DNA of 64,000 nucleotides from Lepidodermella squamata (GCA_047495785.1 JBLDXI010000042.1:4030001-4094000), one strand, 5' to 3'; shown: positions 35,899 through 48,118, numbered from the stretch's first letter. Notes: generated by a model from the sequence alone, not told the origin. Made by a program: numbers and translations.

Positions 35899-38780
35899 AT
35901 GTCGACTTTCAAGCTTGACGAACTTGCCAAGTAAGACTATGCGCCATGCATCAGGAATTATCATAAAATATGTATCATAGGGTCAAGTATCTGGGAAATT
36001 TCCCTCGCAAGCATTACCACTTCGAACGGAGTGAGGAGCCCATCGTCAAGGACGCGATTGAAAGACTATGTTGCAAGGAAACTGGTTATCTCGCCGTCGT
36101 AGGCCAAGGAGGTACTGGAAAATCTACATTGGTGGCCAAAATTCTGCAGTCGGATGAGTTCCTCGCGGAAGAGTGCCCATCAATTGAAAACGTCATCTGG
36201 CTGAATTTAATGAAGCTCTCCTCCAAAAATTTCGACGCTTGCAGTTTCTACTTTGCGCTCGCCAAGCTGACAGGCGTAAAGATTCGCAAGCCAGAAGCGC
36301 AGAACGATAAGCCTTTGGATGAGCAACTTCGCGACGCTTTGACGTCGAAGCGTTCACGGCCTGCCTCGATTCTTCTGGTCCTCGACGATGTTTTCTCTGA
36401 CGAAATTCTGCCATTACTTGCCAAGTTTCAGCACATTATCAGATGCATCGCGATCAGCCGATTCGGTGCGACGCTTGGAATCCACAGTGCGGATGATGCG
36501 AGCTTCACGCCAATTGTAGTCAACGTTCAACCAATGACGGATCTTGACATCGTGCAAATGATAAAAGAAGTCCTACCTGAGGATTTACTCTCGCTCGAAA
36601 GACTCGCTTCCCTTGCCAAGGTCTGCGTTGGGCTACCTCTTATCGCCCGAATTATTTGCGGTCACTTCCTATCGTGCCATGATGCAAAATCTGCAGCTAC
36701 GAAATTTGATGAGATCACGGAGAAACTTGCGCCTGGTAAAAACCGAACGGTAACTATGGTCAGACGAGTTCAGGATGCAGTTTCAAAGCTGCTCGAACTT
36801 CATTTCGAAAAAGACGACGAACTCTTCGTTAAATTCTGCGCCTTCCTACTATTTGAGGAAGAAACTGGCGTTGATGCTGAGGATTTGTCATTTGTGTGGA
36901 ACGTGGACGTTGAAGATGCCATAAATATTTGCGAGAAGGAGTTATGTGCTAAAGCTCTTGTATCAGCAGTCACTTTCGATGACAGCAGGAAAGATGAGGC
37001 TCATGCAGATCCGCACCATCCCAATTACGAGGAAGACGTCGCTATCGACTATGCCGATGACGGGCCAGTCGTCCTTTCAGCGAAGAAGCACTGTTACGCA
37101 GTAAATTCGATCGTGTACCAAGCTGTAGCTGAATTGCAGCGAAAATTGAGGGATAAAGAAAGCATCCAGCTAGCTACAATCATCCGAGAGGCAGGCCGAC
37201 GCCATCCAAAGGCATGGCTGGGGGAAAACATCTTGCACGTTGCTGCTCGTTGTAAAAGGACCGCTTTACTTCAAAGCATCATCAAACGAGCTGATGTCGA
37301 CAGCCTCCTATCTCTTTGCGCCGAAGAAAACGGCGATAAAGTCACCCCAATTAAACATCTCTGCTCGGTTAGTGCCGGAGACTGGCATGTCGATTCAGCT
37401 CCGCCTCTCCTTATCAAAGCAACTCTACCTTTGATGGACAAGCTTTCAGCAACACCTCTGACAGATAAATTGGTCGAATTGATCATCGAATGCGATGGAA
37501 ATATCGAGAGGCTTATGCTACTAGCGTGCGATATCGGTTATGCCTTTTTAGTCGCGAAGCTCATTTTCAAAGCTCGAGCTAATATCAATGCGAAAAAACG
37601 ACGCTGGCCTTACTACAACTGTTTAATGTTGGCAGCTAGGAGAGGGCATGAAACGATAGTCAAAATGCTTCTTGACCATGGGGTTGATATTAGCGTGAAG
37701 GACGGTCACGGTCGAACAGCTCTTATGCTAGCTGTAGATATGGGTCGAGAATCAGTTGTCAGCCTTCTCCTCGAAAGAGGTGCAGATTTACTGGAAGACG
37801 GTAACGTAATGCCAGCTTTAATGCTCGCCCTCGCTCGAAAGAGGGAAGGAATCGCTAAGTTACTTTTGATGAAAGGCGCCGAGCAGAACATCAGCGAAGA
37901 CATGAGCGAGCGGACGTTGATTTTGGCCGCCAGAAGCTGCCGAGATCCCATCGTTGTCAAGTTCCTACTGGAGAAAGGCGCCGATCCGAACGCTAAAGAT
38001 GTACTAAGCCGAACTGCTGTCATTCAAGCTACTTTGAGTGGATTAGCTGGAAATGTTCAGCTCTTGTTGGACTACGGTGCAAACCCTGATGTTCGCGATA
38101 AGGAGAAGCATACAGCAATCATGTACGCCGCAATGCTGGGACATGAAGACATTGTGCGGGCGCTGATTCAAAAGAGCGCAAACTTGACCCTTCGAGATCG
38201 CATGGATCGGACTGCTCTAATCTTCGCGGCATGGAAAGGTTTTGATCGAATCGTCAAACTTTTACTCGATGCCGGAGCCGATCCAAATGTTAAGGACACA
38301 ATGAACAGAACTCCTTTGATTCTGGCTGCTCAAGCTGGCAAAGAAGCGAGCGTGGAAGCTTTATTGGACAGAGGTGCCGATATTAAGGCCACAGATCGCG
38401 TCTACCACAGAACACCTCTCATATTTGCGGCAGAGGGTGGCCACTGGTCTGTAGTTCGCCTCTTGTTGGAAAAAGGCGCTCAACCCAATGAAAGTGAGTC
38501 ATTCAATTGGCGCAGCGCACTTCAACTGGCGGCAGAAAACGGTCACACATCAATAGTCGAGCTTCTACTGCAAAAAGGTGCCGACGCGAACAAGGTCAAC
38601 TCCTTCAAACACACTGCTCTGCTACTTGCTGCCGAAAACGGCCAGGAAGCTTCAGCGAAACTTTTAATGGAAAAGGGCGCGAATCCTAAGGCAGAAGACA
38701 TCTACCACCGCACGCCTATCAGTCTGGCTATTCGCGAAGGCCACGATGACGTCCTGAAAATTCTAGTTCCGGTTAAATAA
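35899..38780 (+). CDS. NB-ARC STAND NTPase with C-terminal ankyrin array (NLR-like), 943 aa
   Basis: Two exons: 35899-35930 and 35981-38780, with a 50-bp intron; joining gives a start MSTFKLDELAK. NB-ARC signatures: P-loop GQGGTGKST (52-60), Walker B ILLVLDDV (about 141-148), an ISRFG sensor-like motif, and GLPLIARIICG (228-238) in the winged-helix lead-in. After a helical linker come one or two weak ankyrins (GENILHVAARC) and then 12-13 consecutive 33-residue repeats from about residue 525 to the end (pattern RTALMLA-G---IV-LLLE-GAD-N-KD). There is no death, CARD or TIR domain before the NB-ARC and no WD40 region, unlike APAF-1. The likely mode is an ATP-switched oligomerising sensor with ankyrins as ligand binder, by analogy with APAF-1 and plant NLRs; ligand and output are unknown. 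Confidence 0.9.
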
Positions 38781-39255
38781 CTTGAAATTTACGGTGTCGG
38801 ACCGCGCATGTCTACCTTGATTTATTCACTACCAATATTTGTACTTTATCGCTAGCTTGCTCCTTTACAGAGACGCCCTTCGGTCTTCGTTTCATACAAA
38901 AAAGTTGTCGTAAAACCATCGCCATTTCTGTATATATTGAACTGTTATCGTCATGATTTACTCATTTGAAATTATGATTTTTATACGAACAATTCTTGGG
39001 ATTAAAAATTCTAATGTCTAGTGGAGTCGTAGACACTCTTCATACCTGTGCACCTGGAATTTTTGTTTTCACCTGTTTTAGCTGAAAGAAGGAGAAATCG
39101 AGGAATAAAATAGAACGGTTGCATAATCGGCATTTTATTGACCTTAAAACAGTACTTGGTACTTTGGAGAACTTCGATAGTTTAAACAACCGGAATGTCA
39201 TGAAATCACTTGGGTAACGAAATATTAGCGTAGAAAGAGCGTCAAATGAAACTTT
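38781..39255. other. Convergent 3' ends of NB-ARC-ankyrin gene and DDI1
   Basis: Holds both 3'UTRs. AATAAAATAG at about 39103 could serve the plus-strand gene. Nothing else seen. Confidence 0.4.
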
Positions 39256-41119
39256 TTACTGACGGGGTCCTTTTGCACTAAGGCTCCGGGCCGTCAACTT
39301 GGAAATCAGCAGGTTGGCAAGAGCTTTCTTCGAATCACCGTTGTAGTCAGCCAAGGCACGAGCAGCTTCCTCACGAGTAAAACCTCGCTTCGTAATCTCT
39401 TCAAACGCAGATTCCGGAAAATTGCTTGCACTTGTCGTAGCTGAGGCTGAACTTGGCCGAGCCGTTCCAGAAGTACCAGGCTGAGATCCATTTTTCGCAC
39501 CTTCCTGAGCTGCCAACTTGTCAGCCAATTTTTGTCGATCGCTTTCCGGAGCTTCATAATTTAAACGGGCGTAGTTCGGCAATTCATTTTCGGGCAAAAA
39601 CGGGGTGTCATTGCCAGTAGTGCCAATGGAAAGCACGTTCCGCTTCAGGTCGATGCAGCATTGGTGGCGACGCAGCATATCAAGGCCGAGCAAGAAGTCC
39701 ATTTCTTGTTCTTCGAGCACAGAGAAAGTACACTGCAGGAAATCGCTGCCGATTTGAATCAGGCCCAAATGAATACGGCCGAGAATTTTCTGAACACCGA
39801 CACCTTTAGCAATGCCCGAAAAACGAGTATCGAGTAGCTTCATAAGATTGCATCGCTCAGCACAGTTTTTTGACATGATGGTCATTTGAGCACCAGAGTC
39901 AACGAAAGCTTTTACTGGTTGACCATTGACTTTTGCATCGATGTAAAGCTGAAATAAAAAAGAATATTAACTGCGTTAATTCGGCATAAAATTGTCGAGC
40001 GGGGAAAATCCGAAATGATCTAATTTTGTCCAAATCTTCACCTCAAACATGTGATTAATCGACAATGTGTCCCTTAAGCCAAGAGTAATCAAAGGAAATG
40101 CCCAGAACACGGATGAGAAGTTCACAATAATAGGCCAAAAAGTTCATATGCCATCAGAATGGTGAAATGGCTACGTTACTACAGAAGTCGTACAAAAAAT
40201 CGGTCTAACGGTTGCTTTTAGCTTTTTCAGATGAATTTCGAATTTCTCGCAAAATTTCTCGAAAGATAAATTCTCGAATGGGAAATGTCGTTCGCAGGAA
40301 AAATTTCGGATATTATATACATTTTGAAGCGAGAAGTCCGACAATGGTTGCGCAACTCTTTGGCACGCTTAACTCAATCGCAGCTCCTAATTTTCCCAAG
40401 GCTCAGGGCAAAATTTTACTTACCATGACAACGTGGCCAAAACTTTCAGGAGAGTGTTCCAAAGCATGTTCAAGATTCGCATCAATATTTTCGCGACTGA
40501 AAAAAATCGGATGCTAGCTTTTAAATAATCCCTATAATAAAATAGCCATACCGAATCTGTTCGTACATCTTCTCTTGGTACGTAGGATCCAATGGGTCAA
40601 ACGGCACATCGTCCATTGCAGCTGGGCCTAGGCCTTGTTGAGCAGCCATCAGTATGTTCAACAAACGCAATGTCTCAGCTGCATAGAATTGCAATTAAAT
40701 TATTATTATAATATTGTTTCATTTTTCATACCTTGATCGCCCCTTTCAATAGCCGCGGCAAGATCTGGAGCTTGCCTACGAAGAGCAGCTAATTGTTGAG
40801 GGCTACCAGCTAGCAAGGTCCTGAGAGCATTCATATCCATCTGAGGAGCACCGCCAGCACTTCGATTCCCATTAACAGCTGCTGAGCCGCGTCGGCTCAC
40901 AGGACGCAGTAGTACCAGATCATCATCGCCAATTCCCAGGGATCGAATTGCGCTGGAGCCGGAATCTGTCACAACTTTGCCATTCAGCAGAATTTGAAAA
41001 CCATCGGTTGAATCGAAGCCGAATTCAGCCGCGCAAAGGGCTTTGAAATTTTCGTATTCGATATCGTCACTGACATCGATTAGTGTCGACCGCTCGTCAT
41101 AACACACGTTGATGCGCAT
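39256..41119 (-). CDS. DDI1: DDI1/DDI2 ubiquitin-directed aspartyl protease, 426 aa
   Basis: Four exons: 40732-41119, 40552-40678, 40424-40496 and 39256-39948; phases fit and the length is near human DDI2 (399 aa). Order: ubiquitin-like domain (residues 1-75), the [16 protein letters not shown] and [17 protein letters not shown] helical region, then the retroviral-type protease domain with catalytic FVDSGAQMT (Asp at about 213) and the [14 protein letters not shown] core, and a C-terminal UBA domain ([20 protein letters not shown]). DDI2 cleaves heavily ubiquitinated clients such as NFE2L1 and shuttles them to the proteasome; the conserved catalytic loop supports activity here. Confidence 0.96.
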
Positions 41120-41561
41120 TTTTTTAATTCGGATCTATCGATTCAAAACGAGGAAGAATTCCACGATATGAATGATTCCAAAAAATTGAAAACAATATTT
41201 GATCTAATTACTAAAGCGAATTTCTTCTCCTAATTTTGTCATTAGATCAGGCTTTATCAATAAATGGCTTAGCCTGCATCTCACAAACTGCGATATTTCA
41301 ATCCAAAACTATGCTGCATTCCATTTTTTTCAGTCGACCTCCAAGATGGCTACATCCAGTCATTTTTATCGTTTAAAATATCTAAATGGAAAAACGAAGA
41401 TTCAAAGGATCAATGAAATCACTTTAACCGTAGTCACTCGAATTTTGGGAGAATAAAAGACAATACAAAAATATATGCATGCGTCAAAGATAAACCCACA
41501 ACAAAATGAGCAGTATTTGACCAGCAATCGTTTAGTTAACTAACATAATAATCACAGAAAC
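41120..41561. other. Short spacer between DDI1 and ABHD12
   Basis: No features seen. The DDI1 promoter should be here; only 442 bp separate the two minus-strand genes. Confidence 0.4.
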
Positions 41562-42608
41562 CTAACGAGCAAGCTTTTGTCTATAGCTCTCAATAAATTC
41601 AGTTACGCTCGGAATAAGCTGCGGAGCGCTGTGAAGAGCGCGATGGCCGTAACCCAGAGATGCAGGTAGTAATGTGTAGACCAGAGGCGGCCAATGACTT
41701 GGTCGTTGAGAGATGGCATGATGATATGCTCGCTGACTAAGGTGGTGAGGAACGATCCAATCATCTTCAGTATGGATCATATATACCGGCAGACGCAATT
41801 TAGACAGGGAATCTGTGTTGTTAAATATTAACTGGCGTTCCCTGAGTGCGTACTGGACTGCTTCGAGCGCATGAGAAAATGGCCATAATATCCAAGCCAA
41901 TGGAAAATGTACTGACGCTTCTACAACGTCAGAAAAAGTTGATTCCAGAATAAGACCACTGCACGATGCACAGTCCGCTGATTGATCAGGGCATAACACT
42001 CGTGCCAAATTAGTTGCGATACCACCGCCAATAGAATGGCCCCACAGGAGTATTGCATCACTGCCAACATTCCATTCTCTCTTAGCATGCGCTAAGGTCC
42101 ATTCATACATCGCCTTAGAATCCGTTATTAAAGATGTTTCACTGAGTTCGCAAACATCCGATAGACAAATCGAATCAGCGTAGTTTCGATAGTCGAAGCT
42201 GACAACATCGTACCCAGCTTCTGACAGAATCTTATATTGATTGATGCGATGGTAAGTAGCTCGAGAAGCCCGATTTCCATGATGGTAAAGAATTACTTGC
42301 CTACGATGCTGAACATGCGAGGGTGGCCTGAAGAGCCATGCGCCTAGTAGAGCCCCATCTTCCGTCTTCACTACATGAGAAGTGACGCGAGTGGAATCCA
42401 AGTCGAATTCAACCGGGTTGCTAAAATTCTTCCCATACGGCAAGGTAGGATTGTTCAAAAACACAGCATATTCAACGGCTGCAGGATAGTATATCATGGC
42501 AACAGGCAAACATACGCAACATACGATTGAAAGGAGAATTGAGACGTTAATAACTTTTCTGATAAGCCACCAGATGAGCGAACCGAGCGCGAACGCATAG
42601 GAATGCAT
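41562..42608 (-). CDS. ABHD12: ABHD12-like membrane serine hydrolase (lysophosphatidylserine lipase), 348 aa
   Basis: Intronless. An N-terminal membrane segment (VINVSILLSIVCCVCLPVAM, residues 19-38) is followed by an alpha/beta-hydrolase fold. HHGN oxyanion region at 109-112, nucleophile elbow GHSIGGG (Ser192), acid in HTEDDWIVP (Asp282 or 283) and His322 in LGYGHRALHSAPQL, matching the ABHD12 ending. ABHD12 is an ER membrane enzyme that hydrolyses lysophosphatidylserine and oxidised PS. The related ABHD12B or ABHD13 are less likely because of the GYxH motif. Lack of introns, unlike most genes here, hints at a retrocopy or intron loss. Confidence 0.9.
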   Translation of the reverse strand: MHSYAFALGSLIWWLIRKVINVSILLSIVCCVCLPVAMIYYPAAVEYAVFLNNPTLPYGKNFSNPVEFDLDSTRVTSHVVKTEDGALLGAWLFRPPSHVQHRRQVILYHHGNRASRATYHRINQYKILSEAGYDVVSFDYRNYADSICLSDVCELSETSLITDSKAMYEWTLAHAKREWNVGSDAILLWGHSIGGGIATNLARVLCPDQSADCASCSGLILESTFSDVVEASVHFPLAWILWPFSHALEAVQYALRERQLIFNNTDSLSKLRLPVYMIHTEDDWIVPHHLSQRAYHHAISQRPSHWPPLVYTLLPASLGYGHRALHSAPQLIPSVTEFIESYRQKLAR

Positions 42609-43433
42609 ATCACTTTAGAATTGTTAATTGGAATCCAGGCTGGCTCAAAGTGTTTAAAATCTCGAGCTTTATCCTAAATCGAGAAAAAGCACGTAAAGAT
42701 TTAGCGAGATCCGGGGCTTGGAGTGATTGCTAACTGAACGAAGTACTACGAGTGAAACGCGCAGAAAAAACTGAATGCTAAAACCTATCAAAATTCAGAA
42801 TAAAAATGCTTATCCACCCCGCCAACCTTCATCTCAAGCTGTCCGAAAATCTAGAAACTTTCTGCTATCCTGCTGGAATCTTCGATAGTCGACGGCGTGA
42901 AACAGATGTGAGGCATCTCTAAGTTCCGAGGTTCCAGAAGCGATTCGAACCTTTTGCTTCCCGCGCAAGAAAAGCTTCATTAAATTTTGAAGCAATATTT
43001 CTAAAAATTCTGAGAAATTAGCCAGATACACATCAAAACTATTAAAATATCTGATTGACAATAGATTAATTATTTGGCAAAGTTTGACCGGCGCCACGCG
43101 CCACGAGGTTTTGAGCCGAAGGGAAAAAATTACTAGACGTCATGGCTTTTTTCTTCGGCAAATACCTGTGCAAAGGTCAACCAATTACCCCGTACTCACA
43201 AATTTACGTGCCAAAATTCCCCCTGAAATCGATACACCCATCGTAGTTGTTTTCAGGTCACTTTTCACCTCTTACTTACTCTTCTTTCGGCTTATTTCTT
43301 GTCGTCTCTGCAAATGTCATTAAAAGTGACACGAAGTTGCTCGTCATGCAGTTCAAAGCCAACTGGGACTAATCAATCAAAATAATTGTATTGAACTTCT
43401 TATTTAGCAAACTTTTAAATCTTAGTAACCTTT
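42609..43433. other. Divergent promoter region between ABHD12 and eIF4A
   Basis: The two genes point away from each other, so both promoters fall here. The minus-strand frame 42834-43097 lacks recognisable features. Just before the eIF4A ATG are two acceptor-like sites (TTATTTAG and AATCTTAG). Confidence 0.45.
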
Positions 43434-45791
43434 ATGGCTACAATGGGAGAAGGAAATAACGCTAACGCTGCCGGTCACAAGAATGACGGCTACATTGCTG
43501 AAGTAGGCGGCATTGTCGAAGGCACCTACGAAGTTGTTGTGGACTCGTTTGACAAGATGGGCCTTAAGGATGAATTGCTCCATGGTATTTATAACTATGG
43601 CTTCGAAAAGCCGTCAGTCATTCAGCAGCGTGCGATCCCTCCCTGCCTTGAAAGTAAGATACCATTGTTTATTCTGAAGCGTATGTTTAATTTGATGGAT
43701 TCAAGAGCGAGACGTCATCGCCCAAGCTCAGTCTGGTACTGGTAAAACTGCCGCGTTTACTGTGGCGATCTTGCAACAGCTTGACCCTGAGTTGAAGGAG
43801 ATCCAGGCCTTGGTTTTGGCTCCAACTCGCGAACTTGCACAGCAGATTCAGCGGGTCGTTTTGTGCTTGGGCGAGTTTCTCAAAATCTGCTGCCATGCTT
43901 GCATTGGTGGCAAAACTGTCATGGAGGATCTTCACAAGCTGAGCGAAGGTGCCCAGATTGTCGTCGGCACTCCGGGTCGCGTTTACGATCTGTTGCGGCG
44001 CGGTGCCTTATGTGAGTTATCTAGTTGCTACTATTCCATCATTTTTTACTCTTCCTGAAAATACTTTTGCTTGTAATGGTATTGCACCTGAAAGCAAAAG
44101 TAGTCGTCAGGAAGAATATTAACATTGGTATTCTTCACAATGCGTGGGCGATAATTCATCTCTTACGCTGTTCGAAGTGTGCCTACATTTTTTTCATTAT
44201 TAAATTCACATATTCAGATGGTACATAGGTTGAACTTGAATCTTGTTTCGAATTACTTAGATGATAGTCAATATATTTGGTTATAAATATGAGATATCGG
44301 GATCTTCTGTTGTCATAGCAGTTTGCGCTGGAACAACTGTTCTTTCATTTTCGATGATGAGCTCTTTCGTCGCCCCTGCGTTCAGAAAATATTGTATTCC
44401 TTACGTTCCTGCTACACCAAGCCAGCTTGAGAACATTTTGAAAGCCTTCAAGATCTCGAATGTCCCTGCCAATGCAAAAATTATCGATTTGGGCAGTGGT
44501 GATGGAAGGGTGGTATTTGAATTGGCAAAAGCTGGATATCCCCACTCACATGGAGTCGAACTAAACAGATGGCTAGTGTATTACTCACGATATAGAAAAC
44601 TCAAAGAACGACAGTTCGAAACTAAGTTCTTTCGGAAAAATATGTGGACGATACCTTTCTCGAGTTATGATGCTGTAGTTATGTTCGGCGCAGAAACCGT
44701 TATGGAGGAAGTCGAGCGCAAACTCGTATCTCAAGGAAAGCGCGACTCTGTTGTTATTACATGCCGTTTCCCATTACCTACACTAAGGGAACATTTTCAA
44801 ATTGGAGAGGGCCTCGACAGCGTTTGGTGCTATCGCCTAAATAAATAATTAAACGCTATAATTCCTATTTAGTAGCAATAAATAATTCGATTTCTTTGCC
44901 TTCGATTGACAGCCCCGAATCATATCAAGCTGTTCGTTCTCGATGAAGCCGACGAAATGCTGTCTCGCGGTTTCCGTGACCAGATTTATAGTATCTTCAC
45001 ATTCTTGCCTCAGGCTGTTCAGGTATGATGATAAATTGAATGATATAGATGAATCATTAAATTTATTCTCATTAGTGCATCCTTTTGTCTGCCACCATGG
45101 CTCCTGAGGTGTTGGAAATCACCAAGAAATTCATGACCAACCCGATCGAAATTCTTGTCAAGAAGGAGGAACTTACCCTCGAGGGTATTCGTCAGTTTTT
45201 TATTCAGTGCGAGAAGGAGGTTTGTCTTGTCGCATTAATTTACATGATTGGTTTAATACAGCTGATTTCGAAAATTTAGGAATGGAAGTTCGATACATTG
45301 GTTGATCTGTACGAGACCGTCTCGATCGCCCAAACCATCATTTTCTGCAACTCTCGTCGCAAGGTCGAATGGTTGGTGTCGAAGATGCGAGAGAAGGAGT
45401 TCACCGTGTCTTACATGCACGGTGAGATGGACCAGAAGGAGCGTGATGCCGTCATGAAGGAGTTCCGCTCGCTGTCTACTCGCGTCCTGATCACCACCGA
45501 TTTGCTCGCTCGTGGTATCGACGTCCAGCAACTTGGCCTCGTCATCAACTACGATTTACCGCGTCAGCAAGAAAGCTATATTCACAGGTCAGTTGACTTG
45601 AAAATATTTTATTAATAATTGCTAAGGTAAATTATTATTTCAGAATCGGTCGTTCTGGTCGTTTCGGTAAGAAAGGAGTGGCCATCAATTTCCTGACCAA
45701 GGATGACGAACAAGTGCTGAAGGACTTGGAACGTTACTACGACACAAAGATTGAGGCTATGCCGCAAAACATCATGAACTTCATCAATTAA
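43434..45791 (+). CDS. EIF4A: Eukaryotic initiation factor 4A DEAD-box helicase, 411 aa
   Basis: Six exons: 43434-43653, 43706-44011, 44913-45022, 45076-45219, 45280-45587 and 45644-45791. The complete helicase set is present: Q-motif [13 protein letters not shown], motif I AQSGTGKT, Ia PTRELA, Ib [53 protein letters not shown], and the ending [15 protein letters not shown]-dependent RNA helicase of the cap-binding complex eIF4F, cytoplasmic, essential for translation. Intron 3 is 901 bp and contains another gene in the same direction; the other introns are 52-60 bp. An AATAAA-type poly(A) signal lies near 46122. Confidence 0.97.
44261..44848 (+). CDS. ATPSCKMT: ATPSCKMT/FAM173-type mitochondrial lysine methyltransferase, 195 aa, nested in eIF4A intron 3
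   Basis: Single-exon frame wholly inside the third intron of eIF4A, same strand. N-terminal hydrophobic segment ([20 protein letters not shown]), then [20 protein letters not shown], the SAM-binding motif [37 protein letters not shown], and the closing TCRFPLP and [11 protein letters not shown], all matching ATPSCKMT/ANTKMT. These enzymes sit in the inner mitochondrial membrane and methylate the ATP synthase c-subunit or the ADP/ATP carrier; the pattern fits ATPSCKMT better. The start directly follows TTACTTAG, an acceptor-like sequence, so the message may be trans-spliced, carry a 5'UTR exon, or be joined to an upstream eIF4A exon. Confidence 0.94.
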   Translation: MIVNIFGYKYEISGSSVVIAVCAGTTVLSFSMMSSFVAPAFRKYCIPYVPATPSQLENILKAFKISNVPANAKIIDLGSGDGRVVFELAKAGYPHSHGVELNRWLVYYSRYRKLKERQFETKFFRKNMWTIPFSSYDAVVMFGAETVMEEVERKLVSQGKRDSVVITCRFPLPTLREHFQIGEGLDSVWCYRLNK

Positions 45792-47213
45792 GCACTGATC
45801 GGGACCGCCTGCTGCTATTTGTCTCGCTTTCCAGCAGTGCGGCTCACTTTTCTAGAAAAGCAACAATGTAACAGAAATATCAAATACCAGAAATAACAGA
45901 GAACTTATAACAAAGCAGATCCAGTGTCTCGGTGTTTTTCAAGTTGTTATGTTATACACGTAGATCGTATTGTAACAAAATCGATGGCATTAGGGACCTC
46001 ATTCTATTTACGCATTACTACGCTGGCCTGGTCACGCTTCCACGAGTGCTCAGCCTTTGTACTGAACAATCTTTGTGAGAATGGACCTGATGATGATTAC
46101 GGCCATTTTATTCGTTATAAAAATAAAAATATTTAGTTATAAGTGTAAGTTCATATCATTATTCTGCTATATTTTGTGGTTCTTTGATGTGCCAAATGGC
46201 AAGTGTGGATGACTCGGTGTATTAAAACATTTCGAGGAAGTATTTGATTGCGAATTTTTATTGAAATGCGATTTTGATGAGATGATAGACGACGCTGATT
46301 CTGCTTTGTTTTCAAAGTTTACGTTCTTATCCTTGAATATATTGAGAAACTCTATGCTTATCATTGTATCATGTTAATACAGGCTGCACGCTTTGGGTTT
46401 ATATATTACTTTGAGAAAACTGTTAATTATTAGCGATATTTTGACTATTCCACATGATTGGAGGTCATTGATACCAGCCTTATGATACAGTTATCGTTTC
46501 GTGAAATCAATAAATGAGCTCCACACTATTTTGTCAAATCGTTATTGCACCTGCCAACCACCTGTAAAGAACATCTTCACCTTATGATAATTAATCATAC
46601 ACAAAACAGAGGCGTTCTATATTTCTTTACTGATTGGTGACAGGTACTAATGAAACCACACTTACTATTCTGGCTGGAAAACGTCATCGTAGCCTAACAT
46701 CATTATATCATGGCTTTCACTCATCATGTAAATAGTTGTAAGGTTCAACAGATAGAAATTAATGTTTGACAGTGCATCATTCCGGTGCGATATTATTGTG
46801 CGAATAAGTATGCCTGGACTTGAACAGTAACGTTCCACTTCATAAAATGAGCAGTTGTTTATTTGTCTCTGTTGAATAACCGACGTAAAAGTTTATTTGT
46901 CTTGGAGACAAAAATCACCGCGATTCTATGTTTGCGTTCTGTTCTGTGTCCTTTCTGTAATATCAATACTATCAAGATGTCAATATCCTGTGAAACAATA
47001 TCTCTGTTCGTGGGCGAATGTGGCGATGTTGTGTTGGTGGATGTAGATGCACTATAAATATATTATACCTTATAAAGAAAAACTAATTGTGCGCCCAAGC
47101 AGCGTAACAGAAATAAAAGCTAAACTATTGGTTCTATCGTTCTTTTTATTCAAAATAACAAAAATATTAAATCAACGTATAGTTTTCGTTGGATTCGAAA
47201 TTATAATTGGTTG
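45792..47213. other. Convergent spacer between eIF4A and REV7
   Basis: Contains the eIF4A 3'UTR (AATAAAAATATT near 46122) and the REV7 3'UTR. AT-rich; short open frames without family features. Confidence 0.45.
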
Positions 47214-47978
47214 TCATGCATATTCCTTCAGCAGCAGCTGCATCTAAAATTAATAATAAGGTACTAAACTGGTGAAGAAATGGTTATAAATACGTTACCC
47301 TGAAATCGCCACTCTCAATGAAGGATATTGGTATCAGTGTGAAACCGGATCGATGGAACCGGGCTGAGTTATTCATCCAACCAGTTGGCTATTAAAGTAG
47401 AATAATGTAAGTAGGTACCATTTTCCCCCACAATGTCAAACTCACCGTTGACTTAAATTGATCGTCACAGTCCAATTCGATGTCCCAGGTTGTGCAGGGC
47501 AATAAACTTTGAATTCCGCTCAATTTAACGAGCATATCGGATGTTTGTTGCATGAATGAACTGCTCTGATCTCCAATTGCTGGGTAATCGCTGATATTGT
47601 GCATTTCTATCACTAGGGCTCGTTGCAAATGTCCTCGCTCATAAACGTTTAGCAGTATCCGAGCAGGAGAGTACTGCGCGAGGTGTCTAGCTGCAGATTT
47701 GCTACAGCTGCTGATATATCGGACGACGTTAGGGCATTTGCATCGCTGATAATAACAGTAAACGTGCATTTATAGAATTAGATAAAGGTATGACTTATTT
47801 TCTACCTATTAAAAAATCCATGACCACTTTAATATTTGCAAATATCTTGACAAACCTTTAACAATACGTTATGATGAAGGACGTTTTCGAATGAGCTCTC
47901 ATTGTACAAACCATTAACAAACAGAAAAGAGTGAATCACATCGCTAATTAATACATAAGCATCAGAATCAGCCGGCAT
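47214..47978 (-). CDS. MAD2L2: REV7/MAD2L2 HORMA-domain protein, 180 aa
   Basis: Four exons: 47856-47978, 47446-47745, 47299-47388 and 47214-47243, all phase 0. HORMA order as in human REV7 (211 aa): DVIHSFLFVNGLYNESSF, CPNVVRYISSCSKSAARHLA, RALVIEMHNI, LVKLSGIQSLLP, TWDIELDCDD and the C-terminal seatbelt part FHRSGFTLIPISFIESGDFR joined to MQLLLKEYA, which matches the LIPLK-KMQLYVEE ending. REV7 bridges REV1 and REV3 in translesion synthesis and works in shieldin. The last coding exon supplies only 9 residues. Divergent overall but motif order is clear. The ATG directly follows GTTATTTAG, an acceptor-like site. Confidence 0.85.
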
Positions 47979-48118
47979 CTAAATAACAGATAAATATTAT
48001 AGATACAGTGGAGATGGATAGCTACAGGGAGTTGGAATGACATTATTTCAGGGCAACTTTGGGATTCGCCAAGGCTACCTACGAGTCGGGGTTGAGATCT
48101 CATCAGCAGGATACTGCT

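Noticed and set aside
42940-42960. GATTCGAACC, resembling the complement of a tRNA B box
   Set aside because: No A box or acceptor stem at the right distance on the minus strand.
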